From Chitinophagales bacterium (GTDB lineage: Bacteria; Bacteroidota; Bacteroidia; Chitinophagales; Chitinophagaceae), in the NCBI GenBank assembly GCA_017303835.1, contig JAFLBI010000001.1, positions 186,001 to 250,000 on the forward strand: a stretch of 64,000 nt of DNA, read 5' to 3'. Positions 1-7,893 of the stretch are shown in pieces. The position numbers were made by a program, and so were the translations under genes. The notes under the pieces were generated by a model. That model searched no databases and had not been told where the DNA came from. It worked only from the letters and a program-made list of their open reading frames with translations. Positions within the stretch are counted from its first letter, which is position 1. Each line of letters opens with the position of its first letter.

Positions 1-989
1 ATCAACGTTGCATGATAGAGAAATACTTTCTGAATCATCCAGTCGCTAGCACCAATTGATTTCAATGTGCCAATCATTTTGGTTCGTTCCAGTACCAGAA
101 TCAACAGACATGTAATCAGGTTGATGATGGCAATGATGGCCATGATGATGAAAATCACATTGCGATTAATATCCTGCACACCCAGCCAGTCAAAGATATT
201 TGGATAAAATTCCTTGGTGGTTTTACTACTCCATTCAATGGGTAGTTGATCTATCAATTGTTGATTGGTACTATCCATTTGTCTGTAATCACTCAGGAAA
301 ATTTCATAGCCACCAATCTGTTGGAGGGTCCAGTTATTCAGCAATTGAATCAATCTGATATCACCGATGGCGAAAAGCTTGTCAAATTCTTCCACACCTG
401 TTCTATATAAACCTGCTACAACCAGTTTGCGATACGTGCTGCTGCCAGTTTCCTCAGAAATGAAATACACCTTAATAGTGTCTTTCACTTTCAGGTTCAT
501 CATGGCAGCTGTTTGTGCAGACACCAGAATTTCTTTGCTGTAGCTGCTGTCATTGTATTGCAGCCAGCGTCCGGCTTTCAGAAAAGGTTTGAGTTGTGCA
601 CTGTCATAATCTTTGCCTACACCTTTGAACAATACGCCTTCTATTTCTTGTTTGTGCTCCAGTACAGCTGATCTTGTGGCAAAGCTTTGAATGTTTTTTA
701 CACCCGCTTGGTTACGGATGATTCGTACAACCGTATCATTACTGGTAATGGGCGCTGCTTCCGCAGTAAAAATTCTATCGGCCTGATAATGTTGTACACG
801 GATATGTCCCCAGAAACTAAAAATCTTCTCACTAACAGCCTGCTGAAATCCATTTACAAAGCCAAGTGTAAGAATCATAGCCGCAACGCTGATGGCAGTG
901 GCAGTGATGGACAAACGAATAATAAATGCAGAGAATCTTTTTTGTCCCTTAACCGCCAAGCGGCGCGCTATGTAAAATGAAATGTTCAC
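1..989 (-). CDS. LolC/LolE-type lipoprotein-releasing ABC permease (partial, C-terminus beyond window)
   Basis: The first 329 codons of an FtsX-family permease run off the left edge of the window. The protein opens V/M-N-I-S-F-Y-I-A-R-R-L and has a first membrane segment at about residues 20-45, followed by a long periplasmic domain. Near the window edge it carries the motif RTKMIGTLKSIGAS, which is typical of the FtsX core of LolC/LolE. Family members work with the LolD ATPase to extract lipoproteins from the inner membrane. The start chosen is GTG at 989; no in-frame ATG lies nearby upstream. A MacB-like efflux permease is the main alternative. The gene is divergent from the T9SS plug gene, with 81 bases between them. 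Confidence 0.8.
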   Translation of the reverse strand, partial: MNISFYIARRLAVKGQKRFSAFIIRLSITATAISVAAMILTLGFVNGFQQAVSEKIFSFWGHIRVQHYQADRIFTAEAAPITSNDTVVRIIRNQAGVKNIQSFATRSAVLEHKQEIEGVLFKGVGKDYDSAQLKPFLKAGRWLQYNDSSYSKEILVSAQTAAMMNLKVKDTIKVYFISEETGSSTYRKLVVAGLYRTGVEEFDKLFAIGDIRLIQLLNNWTLQQIGGYEIFLSDYRQMDSTNQQLIDQLPIEWSSKTTKEFYPNIFDWLGVQDINRNVIFIIMAIIAIINLITCLLILVLERTKMIGTLKSIGASDWMIQKVFLYHATL

Positions 990-1070
990 GATTGTTTCAA
1001 AGCTACTGCCTGTGCCGCATAGCAGCAAAATCAATCTGGGTTTCATTCGCAGATTGGTTATTTTTAACAC

Positions 1071-2315
1071 ATGATGCGTTGTCTGTTGTTTTTCCTCTTA
1101 TTGGTGAATTTGGTTCAGGCCCAGCCTGATCAGGTCTTTAAAAGCAGTATCCATTCTGTTCGACTTTTTCAGCAAAACAACCAAGGTGGGCTGCCAATTA
1201 TCTCATTGAATAGTAGTGAACAGCTGGAATTGCATTTCGATGATATGGATGCCATGCCGCGCAACTATGCCTACACGTTTCAGCTCTGCAATGCAGATTG
1301 GTCGCCGGCCATGCTCAGCACATTCGATTATATCAGTGGGTTTACACAGCAGCGCATATTGCAATTCAGGCCCTCATCCATTGCTGTAAGCAGGTATGTG
1401 CATTATCAGGCCTTGTTGCCTGAACGGAATTGTATGCCCAATAAAAGTGGTAATTACTTGCTCAAAGTATTTATGGATGGAGATATTAATAAGCTTGCTT
1501 TTACCTGCCGAATGATGGTGGTAGATAGCCGCATCAGTATTGCTGCACAAGTTTTACAACCTTTTCAACCAGAAGTGTTCAGAACACATCAACGTATTCA
1601 ACTAGCCTTGAATACTGGCAATATGAATATTATGAGCCCCCAGCAACAGCTGAGTGTATATGTAATGCAGAACCGGAATTGGTCAAATATGCGGGTAGTA
1701 AAACCCTTGTTTCAAAGAGGCAATGTGCTGGAGTTTAATACAGAGCAGGATTTGGTTTTTCCGGGCATGAAGGAGTATCGTTGGGTGGATTTACGCAGCT
1801 ATCGTTTTGTGAGTGATCGGATGGAACAAGCAAGAAGAACTACTGATGGGTTTGCTGTTTTACTTAAGCCCGATTTACCCAGGCCCGCTTTGCGTTACGC
1901 ATTTTATGCAGACAGAAATGGCTGGTCGGAAATTGCTTCATCAGAATCCTTGAACCAATGGTGGCAGACCGATTATGCACAGGTGGAATTTCGCTATGCG
2001 GCGGATCAATTGAGTAAGGGAAAGACCTTGCATATACTAGCTGATTTTTCAGGAACAACACCTACGGTAGCTAATCGGTTGGAATATGATTCTACCAATG
2101 GTGTGTACAGCAAAACATTACCAATGAAACAAGGCTTTTACTGGTATCAGTATGGTATATATGATGGTAAACAATTGGATTACACCACAACAGAAGGTAA
2201 TTTCTGGGAAACCGAAAACGATTACACCATCTTCGTCTATTTCCGTTCCTTCACGGGCAGGCATGATGAGTTAATGGCTGTGCAGAGTATTAATTCCAGA
2301 TTTGGCAGACGATAA
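1071..2315 (+). CDS. Type IX secretion system plug protein (DUF5103 family)
   Basis: A 414-residue protein with an N-terminal Sec signal peptide (cleavage near VQAQ, residue 18) and no other membrane segment. The sequence reads as a DUF5103 protein: an N-terminal beta-rich domain followed by a conserved central region (YTFQLCNADW, with a WVDLRSY motif in the middle). The family is now linked to the plug subunit that closes the SprA translocon of the type IX secretion system in Bacteroidota. Two ATGs are adjacent (1071 and 1074). An AT-rich TATTTTTA element ends five bases before the start. It is convergent with ispH, with three bases between the stop codons and no terminator. The family call is from memory of motifs, so function is moderately sure. 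Confidence 0.75.
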   Translation: MMRCLLFFLLLVNLVQAQPDQVFKSSIHSVRLFQQNNQGGLPIISLNSSEQLELHFDDMDAMPRNYAYTFQLCNADWSPAMLSTFDYISGFTQQRILQFRPSSIAVSRYVHYQALLPERNCMPNKSGNYLLKVFMDGDINKLAFTCRMMVVDSRISIAAQVLQPFQPEVFRTHQRIQLALNTGNMNIMSPQQQLSVYVMQNRNWSNMRVVKPLFQRGNVLEFNTEQDLVFPGMKEYRWVDLRSYRFVSDRMEQARRTTDGFAVLLKPDLPRPALRYAFYADRNGWSEIASSESLNQWWQTDYAQVEFRYAADQLSKGKTLHILADFSGTTPTVANRLEYDSTNGVYSKTLPMKQGFYWYQYGIYDGKQLDYTTTEGNFWETENDYTIFVYFRSFTGRHDELMAVQSINSRFGRR

Positions 2316-2318
2316 TAC

Positions 2319-3545
2319 CTAAGCGAAAGCTTCCATTAATTCCTGTGGTTGAAGAGCATCAGCATAGAAGCCGGCAATCTTGCTAATAAGGGCTTCCACC
2401 AATGCATCCGGACAACTTGCGCCGCTCGTAACCAAAATGCGCACAGGGGATGTAGCAGGCAGCCAGTTGCTTACTTCGCTGGTTTCTTTTGTGCGCCAGT
2501 TACAGTGAATCAATTGATGCTGATCAATGATTTTCTCAGCACTATCCACAAAATAAGTTGGCAGTTTCTGCTCGCAAAGTTCTACCAAGTGTGAAGTATT
2601 ACTGCTGTTATATCCGCCAATCACCAAAGCAATATCTGCTGGTGTATCCAGCATGCCGGTAACAGCAGTCTGGTTATCGTTGGTGGCATAACACAGCGTA
2701 TCACGTGTATCAGCAAAACGAGTGTCAATATTTTCTTTGGTTAAGCCATGATGTTGAATCATCACCGATTTCAAATAATCAGCAATGGCTTGTGTGTCTG
2801 TTGCCAGCTGTGTGGTTTGATTCACCACACCAATTTTCTGTAAATCCTTTTCAGGATCAAATCCTTCGGAATACCTGCCGGCAAATATGTTGTGAAATTC
2901 CGCAGCAGGTCTTTTGCCTGTGATAAATTCAGCTAACACAATCGTATCATCCATATCATTCACAATAACGGTAGGCGTGTGTGATGCTGCATGTGAGAAT
3001 GTCGCTCTAGTTTCTTCGTGCTTAGGTTTGCCATGTACCACAATCGTATAACCCTTACCTGCTATTTGCTCACTACGGTTCCAAACTTTTTCTACGAAAG
3101 GACAAGTAGTATTATACTTTTCTGTTGGGATCCCTTTATCGTTCAATAGTTTTTCAATTTCCAATGTGGTACCAAAAGCAGGGATCAACACTACATCATC
3201 AGCAGTCAATGTTTCAAACGGAATCAATTGTTTGCCATAAGTGTCTTGCAAAAACTGCACACCTCTTGCCTGCAAATCTGCATTCACTTGAGGATTATGG
3301 ATCATTTCACTCAGCAAAAAAATGCGCTTGCCGGGATTTTCCTCAATGGTTCTGAAAGCAATTTCAATAGCATTCTCTACGCCATAGCAAAAACCAAAGT
3401 GGCGGGCCAGATAAATATGCACGGGGCCAAGATCCAGCAGGGTGGGACTAAAATCCTTTTTCAGTTTGTCTTCCAGCTTGCGCTTTTGCTTAATGGCACT
3501 GATCAGGTTGCTTCTGTATATATTAGGAACTTGAAACTGTTTCAT
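2319..3545 (-). CDS. ispH: 4-hydroxy-3-methylbut-2-enyl diphosphate reductase IspH
   Basis: The last enzyme of the MEP isoprenoid pathway, which reduces HMBPP to IPP and DMAPP with a 4Fe-4S cluster. The three cluster cysteines are visible: C53 (HFGFCYGVENA), C148 (NTTCPFVEKVW) and C378 (TSGASCPDALVE). At 408 residues it is longer than the roughly 310-residue E. coli enzyme. The extra length lies in an N-terminal extension of about 40 residues and internal insertions, as in other Bacteroidota long-form IspH proteins. A TACCTTCG box (Bacteroidota -7-like) lies on the minus strand about 20 bases upstream of the start. It diverges from the ABC-F gene. Confidence 0.95.
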   Translation of the reverse strand: MKQFQVPNIYRSNLISAIKQKRKLEDKLKKDFSPTLLDLGPVHIYLARHFGFCYGVENAIEIAFRTIEENPGKRIFLLSEMIHNPQVNADLQARGVQFLQDTYGKQLIPFETLTADDVVLIPAFGTTLEIEKLLNDKGIPTEKYNTTCPFVEKVWNRSEQIAGKGYTIVVHGKPKHEETRATFSHAASHTPTVIVNDMDDTIVLAEFITGKRPAAEFHNIFAGRYSEGFDPEKDLQKIGVVNQTTQLATDTQAIADYLKSVMIQHHGLTKENIDTRFADTRDTLCYATNDNQTAVTGMLDTPADIALVIGGYNSSNTSHLVELCEQKLPTYFVDSAEKIIDQHQLIHCNWRTKETSEVSNWLPATSPVRILVTSGASCPDALVEALISKIAGFYADALQPQELMEAFA

Positions 3546-3611
3546 GGTTGTAATAACGGCTGCGAAGGTACAAAGTTCGGGGCTTTGTTAGGGTGAAGGC
3601 CTTTACGCAGC

Positions 3612-3619
3612 TATCTTTG
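3612..3619 (+). promoter_or_regulatory. Promoter -7 box of the ABC-F gene
   Basis: The sequence TATCTTTG matches the Bacteroidota -7 consensus TAnnTTTG exactly, with a TTTG at 3584-3587 as a candidate -33 element (spacer 24, longer than ideal). Exactly four bases separate the box from the ATG at 3624, so the transcript probably has no or almost no 5' leader. Confidence 0.6.
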
Positions 3620-3623
3620 CCGC

Positions 3624-5498
3624 ATGCATTATGTTTCCGCTGAGGGTTTGGTCAAGAGTTATGGCATTGCCGCCTGTTTCAACAATATTTCCTTTCACAT
3701 TAATGAGGGCGATAAAATTGCTTTAGTTGCGCGTAACGGCGTGGGTAAGAGCACTTTGTTGCGTATTCTGGCCGGTAAAGAAACACCTGATACGGGGAAG
3801 CTCTGGATTCATAAGGATGTAACAGTGGCCTTGTTTGAGCAAGAGCCACAGTTTGACGAGGCTAAAACCGTATTGGAAAACCTTTTTCATAGTAACCATC
3901 CCATCATGCAGGTAATTCGTCAGTACGAAGCAGCTGTAGATAGTCAGGATGGGCATGCTTTGGCGGAAGCCATTGTGCAGATGGATGAACTGGGCGCCTG
4001 GGATTTTGAAGCCAAAGTGAAGCAGATTTTGGGCAAGCTCAATATTCATCATTTAAAACAGCCAGTTGCTGCTTTGAGTGGTGGACAGCGTAAGCGTGTG
4101 GCATTGGCTAAGACACTGATAGATATCGGCTTTGACCATAAGCACACATTGCTAATGATGGATGAGCCTACCAACCACTTGGATGTAGAAATGATCGAGT
4201 GGCTGGAACATTACCTGAATCAGGAAAACGTGACGCTCTTATTGGTAACGCACGACCGCTATTTTCTGGATGCTGTTTGTGAAGAGATATGGGAGCTGGA
4301 ACGTGAAGACATGTTTGTATATAAGGGTGATTATGAAAACTATCTCGACAAGAAAGCAGCACGCATTGAAAGTGAACAAGCCAGTATTGAAAAAGCACGT
4401 AACACCTACCGTAAGGAATTAGAGTGGATGCGCAAGCAGCCTAAAGCCAGAACCACCAAGAGTAAATCTCGTCAGGATAATTTCTATGAAGTAGAAGCCA
4501 GGGCTAAGCAGCGCATTGAAGATGCGCAGCTGCAGCTGGACATGAAGATGAGTCGCTTGGGCGGTAAAGTAGCTGAGCTGAAAAAATTGTATAAGTCTTA
4601 TGGCGATAAGCCCATCCTCAAGGGTTTCGATTATACATTCAGCAAAGGCGAACGCATTGGTGTGATTGGAAAGAATGGGGTAGGTAAATCTACTTTCTTA
4701 AATATCCTGCAAGGTCTGGAGCCTGCTGATAGTGGTAAGATCAATATTGGTGATACGGTAGTCTTTGGTAATTTTTCGCAGCAGGGTTTGGTGATCAAGG
4801 AAGATATGCGTGTGATTGAATACGTGAAGACCTTTGCAGAAAGTTTTCCTTTGGCCAAAGGTGGCAGCTTGAGTGCTGCGCAATTCTTGGAATTATTCCT
4901 CTTTACACCGGATAAGCAATACACCTATTTGTCTGCGTTAAGTGGAGGTGAGAAAAAGCGTCTGCAACTGCTTACCGTGCTTTTTCGCAATCCGAATTTT
5001 TTGATTCTGGATGAACCGACGAATGATTTGGATCTGCCTACACTAGCGGTTTTAGAAAACTTTTTATCTGATTATCCCGGTTGTGTGTTGATTGTATCGC
5101 ACGACCGTTACTTCATGGATCGTTTGGTGGATCACTTGTTTGTATTCGAGGGTGATGGTGTTATTCGTGACTTCCCCGGTAATTATACCCAGTATCGTTT
5201 AGAGCAAAGAAGAACAGAACAGGCAGAAAAAGAACAGCAACAACAAATCAATACAGTGGTAACTACAACCGCTGTAGAAAAAAAGAAAGCTGGTTTTAAA
5301 GAGAAAAGAGAATTTGAATTACTCGAAAAAGAAATACCAGCATTAGAGGCCGAGAAGGCTGCAGCTGAAGCACAATTAGCCAATCCTGAGTTGGATTATG
5401 AAAAACTCCATCTGTTAAGTAAGCGCATTGGTGAAATCTCTGCAGAGCTGGAACAAAAAGAGCTCCGTTGGTTGGAGCTCAGTGAAATATTAGGGTAA
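3624..5498 (+). CDS. ABC-F family ATPase (Uup-like)
   Basis: A 624-residue soluble protein with two ABC ATPase domains and no membrane segments. The first domain has Walker A ARNGVGKST (about residue 36), signature LSGGQRKR and Walker B DEPTNHLD. The second has GKNGVGKST, signature LSGGEKKR and Walker B LDEPTNDLD. The region between them is the charged P-site/tRNA-interaction linker, rich in R and K (EWMRKQPKART). The C-terminal 90 residues form a predicted coiled coil like the DNA-binding tail of Uup. ABC-F proteins act on ribosomes or, for Uup, on branched DNA intermediates. The Uup assignment rests on the C-terminal extension and is less certain than the family. Confidence 0.9.
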   Translation: MHYVSAEGLVKSYGIAACFNNISFHINEGDKIALVARNGVGKSTLLRILAGKETPDTGKLWIHKDVTVALFEQEPQFDEAKTVLENLFHSNHPIMQVIRQYEAAVDSQDGHALAEAIVQMDELGAWDFEAKVKQILGKLNIHHLKQPVAALSGGQRKRVALAKTLIDIGFDHKHTLLMMDEPTNHLDVEMIEWLEHYLNQENVTLLLVTHDRYFLDAVCEEIWELEREDMFVYKGDYENYLDKKAARIESEQASIEKARNTYRKELEWMRKQPKARTTKSKSRQDNFYEVEARAKQRIEDAQLQLDMKMSRLGGKVAELKKLYKSYGDKPILKGFDYTFSKGERIGVIGKNGVGKSTFLNILQGLEPADSGKINIGDTVVFGNFSQQGLVIKEDMRVIEYVKTFAESFPLAKGGSLSAAQFLELFLFTPDKQYTYLSALSGGEKKRLQLLTVLFRNPNFLILDEPTNDLDLPTLAVLENFLSDYPGCVLIVSHDRYFMDRLVDHLFVFEGDGVIRDFPGNYTQYRLEQRRTEQAEKEQQQQINTVVTTTAVEKKKAGFKEKREFELLEKEIPALEAEKAAAEAQLANPELDYEKLHLLSKRIGEISAELEQKELRWLELSEILG

Positions 5499-5514
5499 AT
5501 ATTGTTTATTGAAT

Positions 5515-5546
5515 ATTGGCTATTGTCAATTGATCATTGGCTATTG
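5515..5546. repeat. Short direct repeat ATTGGCTATTG (two copies)
   Basis: Two exact 11-base copies, at 5515-5525 and 5536-5546, lie in the AT-rich gap between the convergent ABC-F and FKBP genes. No hairpin with a T tract is seen here, so no clear terminator separates the two genes. Confidence 0.6.
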
Positions 5547-5547
5547 C

Positions 5548-5982
5548 TTATTTGAAGCTGATCAATTCCACATCAAAAATCAAAGTGCTGTTTGGACCTA
5601 TTTGTGCACTTACTTGTCTTTCGCCATAACCGAGTTGTGGCGGAATGAAAAATCTGAATTTACTACCCACTGGCATCAATTGTAAACCTTCTGTCCAGCC
5701 CTTGATGACCATGTTCAATGGAAAAGAAGCTGGCTGTCCGCGTTGTACGGAGCTATCGAAAACAGTACCATCTATCAATGTGCCGTGGTAATGGCATGTA
5801 ACAGTGTGCGTAGGCCAAGGCTTCTCACCTTCACCCATGGTCAATACTTCGTATTGTAAGCCACTGGCAGTTTCTGTTACGCCTGCTTTTTGTTTGTTTG
5901 CTGCTAAAAATGCTTGTCCCTCTGCTAAGTTGGCCGCGGCCTTTTCTGCACGCATTTGTGCTAGTTTATCTGCAACGCTCAT
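5548..5982 (-). CDS. FKBP-type peptidyl-prolyl cis-trans isomerase
   Basis: A 144-residue protein. The N-terminal 35 residues form an Ala/Glu-rich helix (AEKAAANLAEGQAFLA) of the FkpA/Mip dimerisation type. The FKBP domain follows, with signature stretches TVTCHYHGTLIDGTVFDSS, GWTEGLQLMPVGSKFRFFIPP and LIFDVELI. It catalyses prolyl isomerisation and chaperones protein folding. The start at 5982 is preferred over an in-frame ATG at 6024, because family members begin just before this helix and a TACATTCG promoter-like box overlaps the extra codons. There is no signal peptide at this start, which suggests a cytoplasmic protein. Confidence 0.9.
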   Translation of the reverse strand: MSVADKLAQMRAEKAAANLAEGQAFLAANKQKAGVTETASGLQYEVLTMGEGEKPWPTHTVTCHYHGTLIDGTVFDSSVQRGQPASFPLNMVIKGWTEGLQLMPVGSKFRFFIPPQLGYGERQVSAQIGPNSTLIFDVELISFK

Positions 5983-6068
5983 GAGATTTTTTTGCGAATG
6001 TACACTGTGCAGGCATTCAGTCATGTGTCGGCTTGCCGAATTGCCCTATATTTATTTTACCAACCAAT

Positions 6069-7079
6069 ATGAAGCGTCCCTTTTTTCTTTTTATCTGGAT
6101 CCTGGCCATATTATTCATTATGGCTTTGGGCACGATTGGCTTTATGATCATCGAGTCCTATAGTTTTCTGGATGCCTTGTATATGACTGTTATTACGATT
6201 GCCTCAATCGGTTATCTGGAGGTTAAGCCACTTTCTGATGCGGGACGAGTTTTCAATATTGTTTTCATCATTACTTCATTCTCCACTTTTACATACGCGC
6301 TTACCAGACTCACATCCTTCTTGGTGAGTGGTGAAATGCAGTATTACCTTAAAAACAGAAAGATCATGAGTGCATTGGATAAGCTCAATGAGCATGTTAT
6401 TATCTGTGGTTTTGGCAGAAACGGCCAACAAGCAGGTAAGACCCTGCGCAGCCACCGGGAAGATTTTGTGGTAATTGATCATCGAGAAGAAAATATAGAT
6501 GGCTTTTTACTGCATGATCCCAACCTGCTTTATATCAAGGGCGATGCAACAGATGAAACAACCCTGCTGAGGGCTGGTATTCATCGTGCCAAGAGTTTAA
6601 TCTGTGCTTTACCAACAGATGCAGACAATGTATTTATCGTGCTTACTGCAAAAGAGTTGAATCCGGATATCCGAATCATCAGCAGAGCAACATCTGCTAA
6701 TGCTGTACCCAAACTGCGCAAAGCTGGTGCAGAGCATGTAATTCTTCCAGATCGTATTGGGGGCAATCATATGGCTACGCTGGTTAGTAAACCAGATGTA
6801 GTTGAGTTTATCGATTACCTGAGTGGAGAAGAGGGGGAGAGTATCAATATTGAGTCTGTTGGTTATGAAAAGCTGCCGCCAGAAATCAGGGGAAAGAGTT
6901 TGAAAATAATTATGGACTGGAAGAAAACAGGTGTTACCTGTATTGGTGTTAAAGATGCTTATGGGCGTTTCATCATTAATCCGCCTAATGAAATCCTGAT
7001 AGAGCAGGGTATGAAAGTGATTGTATTGGGCAGTAAGGCACAGATATCCAGCATGAAACACAATGTGGATGATGTATAA
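6069..7079 (+). CDS. Two-TM potassium channel subunit with TrkA-N (RCK) domain
   Basis: A 336-residue protein of the Kch/MthK type: TM1 at about residues 5-28, a pore helix and filter at 36-51, TM2 at about 61-84, then a cytosolic RCK domain starting with the Rossmann motif GFGRNG (114-119) and a TrkA-C-like end. The filter region reads T-I-A-S-I-G-Y-L-E-V; the third filter residue, normally Gly in GYG, is Leu50, and Glu51 replaces the usual Asp. An ATG at 6033 is in frame, but the start at 6069 fits the membrane topology. A TATATTTA box lies 14 bases upstream. Ion selectivity cannot be assumed. Confidence 0.85.
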   Translation: MKRPFFLFIWILAILFIMALGTIGFMIIESYSFLDALYMTVITIASIGYLEVKPLSDAGRVFNIVFIITSFSTFTYALTRLTSFLVSGEMQYYLKNRKIMSALDKLNEHVIICGFGRNGQQAGKTLRSHREDFVVIDHREENIDGFLLHDPNLLYIKGDATDETTLLRAGIHRAKSLICALPTDADNVFIVLTAKELNPDIRIISRATSANAVPKLRKAGAEHVILPDRIGGNHMATLVSKPDVVEFIDYLSGEEGESINIESVGYEKLPPEIRGKSLKIIMDWKKTGVTCIGVKDAYGRFIINPPNEILIEQGMKVIVLGSKAQISSMKHNVDDV

Positions 7080-7082
7080 ATA

Positions 7083-7110
7083 AAAAGAGGCTGTTTGAAC
7101 AGCCTCTTTT
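7083..7110. terminator. Bidirectional rho-independent terminator
   Basis: A perfect 12-bp stem, AAAAGAGGCTGT paired with ACAGCCTCTTTT, around a TTGA loop, with A and T tracts on either side. It serves both the channel gene (plus strand) and the lipoprotein gene (minus strand), which converge here. Confidence 0.9.
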
Positions 7111-7116
7111 TTATGA

Positions 7117-7758
7117 TTAGTTTCCGTTACCGTTATCAACTTTTCGTCCGGTAAGCGTTCTGGTTTTTTTATCCATTTTATCCATCTCGCTTTGCTTCAC
7201 CACCAGTTTGGCTTCTGCAACACTGCCGCAGTTAGCACAAGAAGCGCGATAAGTTTTATCTGCATATTCCACTTCTGCAGTACCATTATTCCAGTTGGTA
7301 CCAGTGAAGATGAAGAATTTTGGGGAGTAGGTTTCGTCATTCAAGAATTTGATAGAGCCTCCTTGTCTGTCGAAGCTGATACGCAACCCATCATCTTCAA
7401 TAACTTCACATACACCTGGTGTATAAGCTGGGATAACGATCTCGTTTACAATCTTACCCTTACTCATTTTGATGATACCTGCAGATACCAAAGTCTTGGC
7501 ACTATCCAGGTAACGGCTCAGCACAATTTTTTGATCAATAAAGAACTGCACTTTCTTGATGTCAATACCTTCATCCACCAATCTGTCATACATCTCCCTG
7601 GTGAAGGGAACAAAAACAGCTTTTTCTTCAGGGGGAGTGAAAGTAGGTGCCTGTTGTGCAGGAGGCTGCACAGGCACAGGTTTACTCTTCTTGCTGCCAA
7701 GACAGCCCACGAGTAAAATCGTGCTGAAAAAAACGCCAATGGTTATCGAACGCATCAT
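7117..7758 (-). CDS. Hypothetical lipoprotein
   Basis: A 213-residue protein with a type II signal peptide: a hydrophobic stretch (ITIGVFFSTILLVGC) with a lipobox ending at Cys19, followed by a Lys/Pro/Gln-rich tether. The remaining 160 residues are mixed alpha/beta with two cysteines spaced as C-A-N-C near residue 180, which could bind a metal or form a disulfide. I do not recognise the family. It is probably anchored in the outer or inner membrane, facing the periplasm. Two ATGs are adjacent at the start. Confidence 0.75.
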   Translation of the reverse strand: MMRSITIGVFFSTILLVGCLGSKKSKPVPVQPPAQQAPTFTPPEEKAVFVPFTREMYDRLVDEGIDIKKVQFFIDQKIVLSRYLDSAKTLVSAGIIKMSKGKIVNEIVIPAYTPGVCEVIEDDGLRISFDRQGGSIKFLNDETYSPKFFIFTGTNWNNGTAEVEYADKTYRASCANCGSVAEAKLVVKQSEMDKMDKKTRTLTGRKVDNGNGN

Positions 7759-7845
7759 GTTTATTCAGTTTCGGGCACAAAATAACAAAGAAAAGCCATT
7801 GCTTGGGCCTCAAGCATACCCTGTAAGTTAGGGGTATGGGCAAGA

Positions 7846-7872
7846 AAAAGTCCCGCCAACAGCGGGACTTAA
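7846..7872 (-). terminator. Terminator of gcvP
   Basis: On the minus strand, the stem AAGTCCCGC / GCGGGACTT with a TGTTG loop is followed by TTTTTC. It lies 22 bases past the gcvP stop codon. Confidence 0.85.
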
Positions 7873-7893
7873 CATTATTTCAGCATTTTATGC

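Noticed and set aside
3228-3596. A 122-codon open frame opposite the 5' half of ispH
   Set aside because: It is antisense to a fully conserved enzyme gene, has low-complexity Cys/His-rich composition, no family motif and no promoter or start context.
5459-5480. Inverted repeat GAGCTCC...GGAGCTC near the end of the ABC-F gene
   Set aside because: It lies inside the coding sequence and has no T tract behind it, so it is not taken as a terminator.
6609-7139. A 176-codon open frame antisense to the channel gene
   Set aside because: It runs across the bidirectional terminator at 7083-7110 and into the 3' end of the lipoprotein gene, and shows no domain.
7192-7716. A 174-codon open frame opposite the lipoprotein gene
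   Set aside because: The minus-strand frame has a signal peptide and lipobox; the plus-strand frame has a shadow composition and ends in the gene's upstream region.
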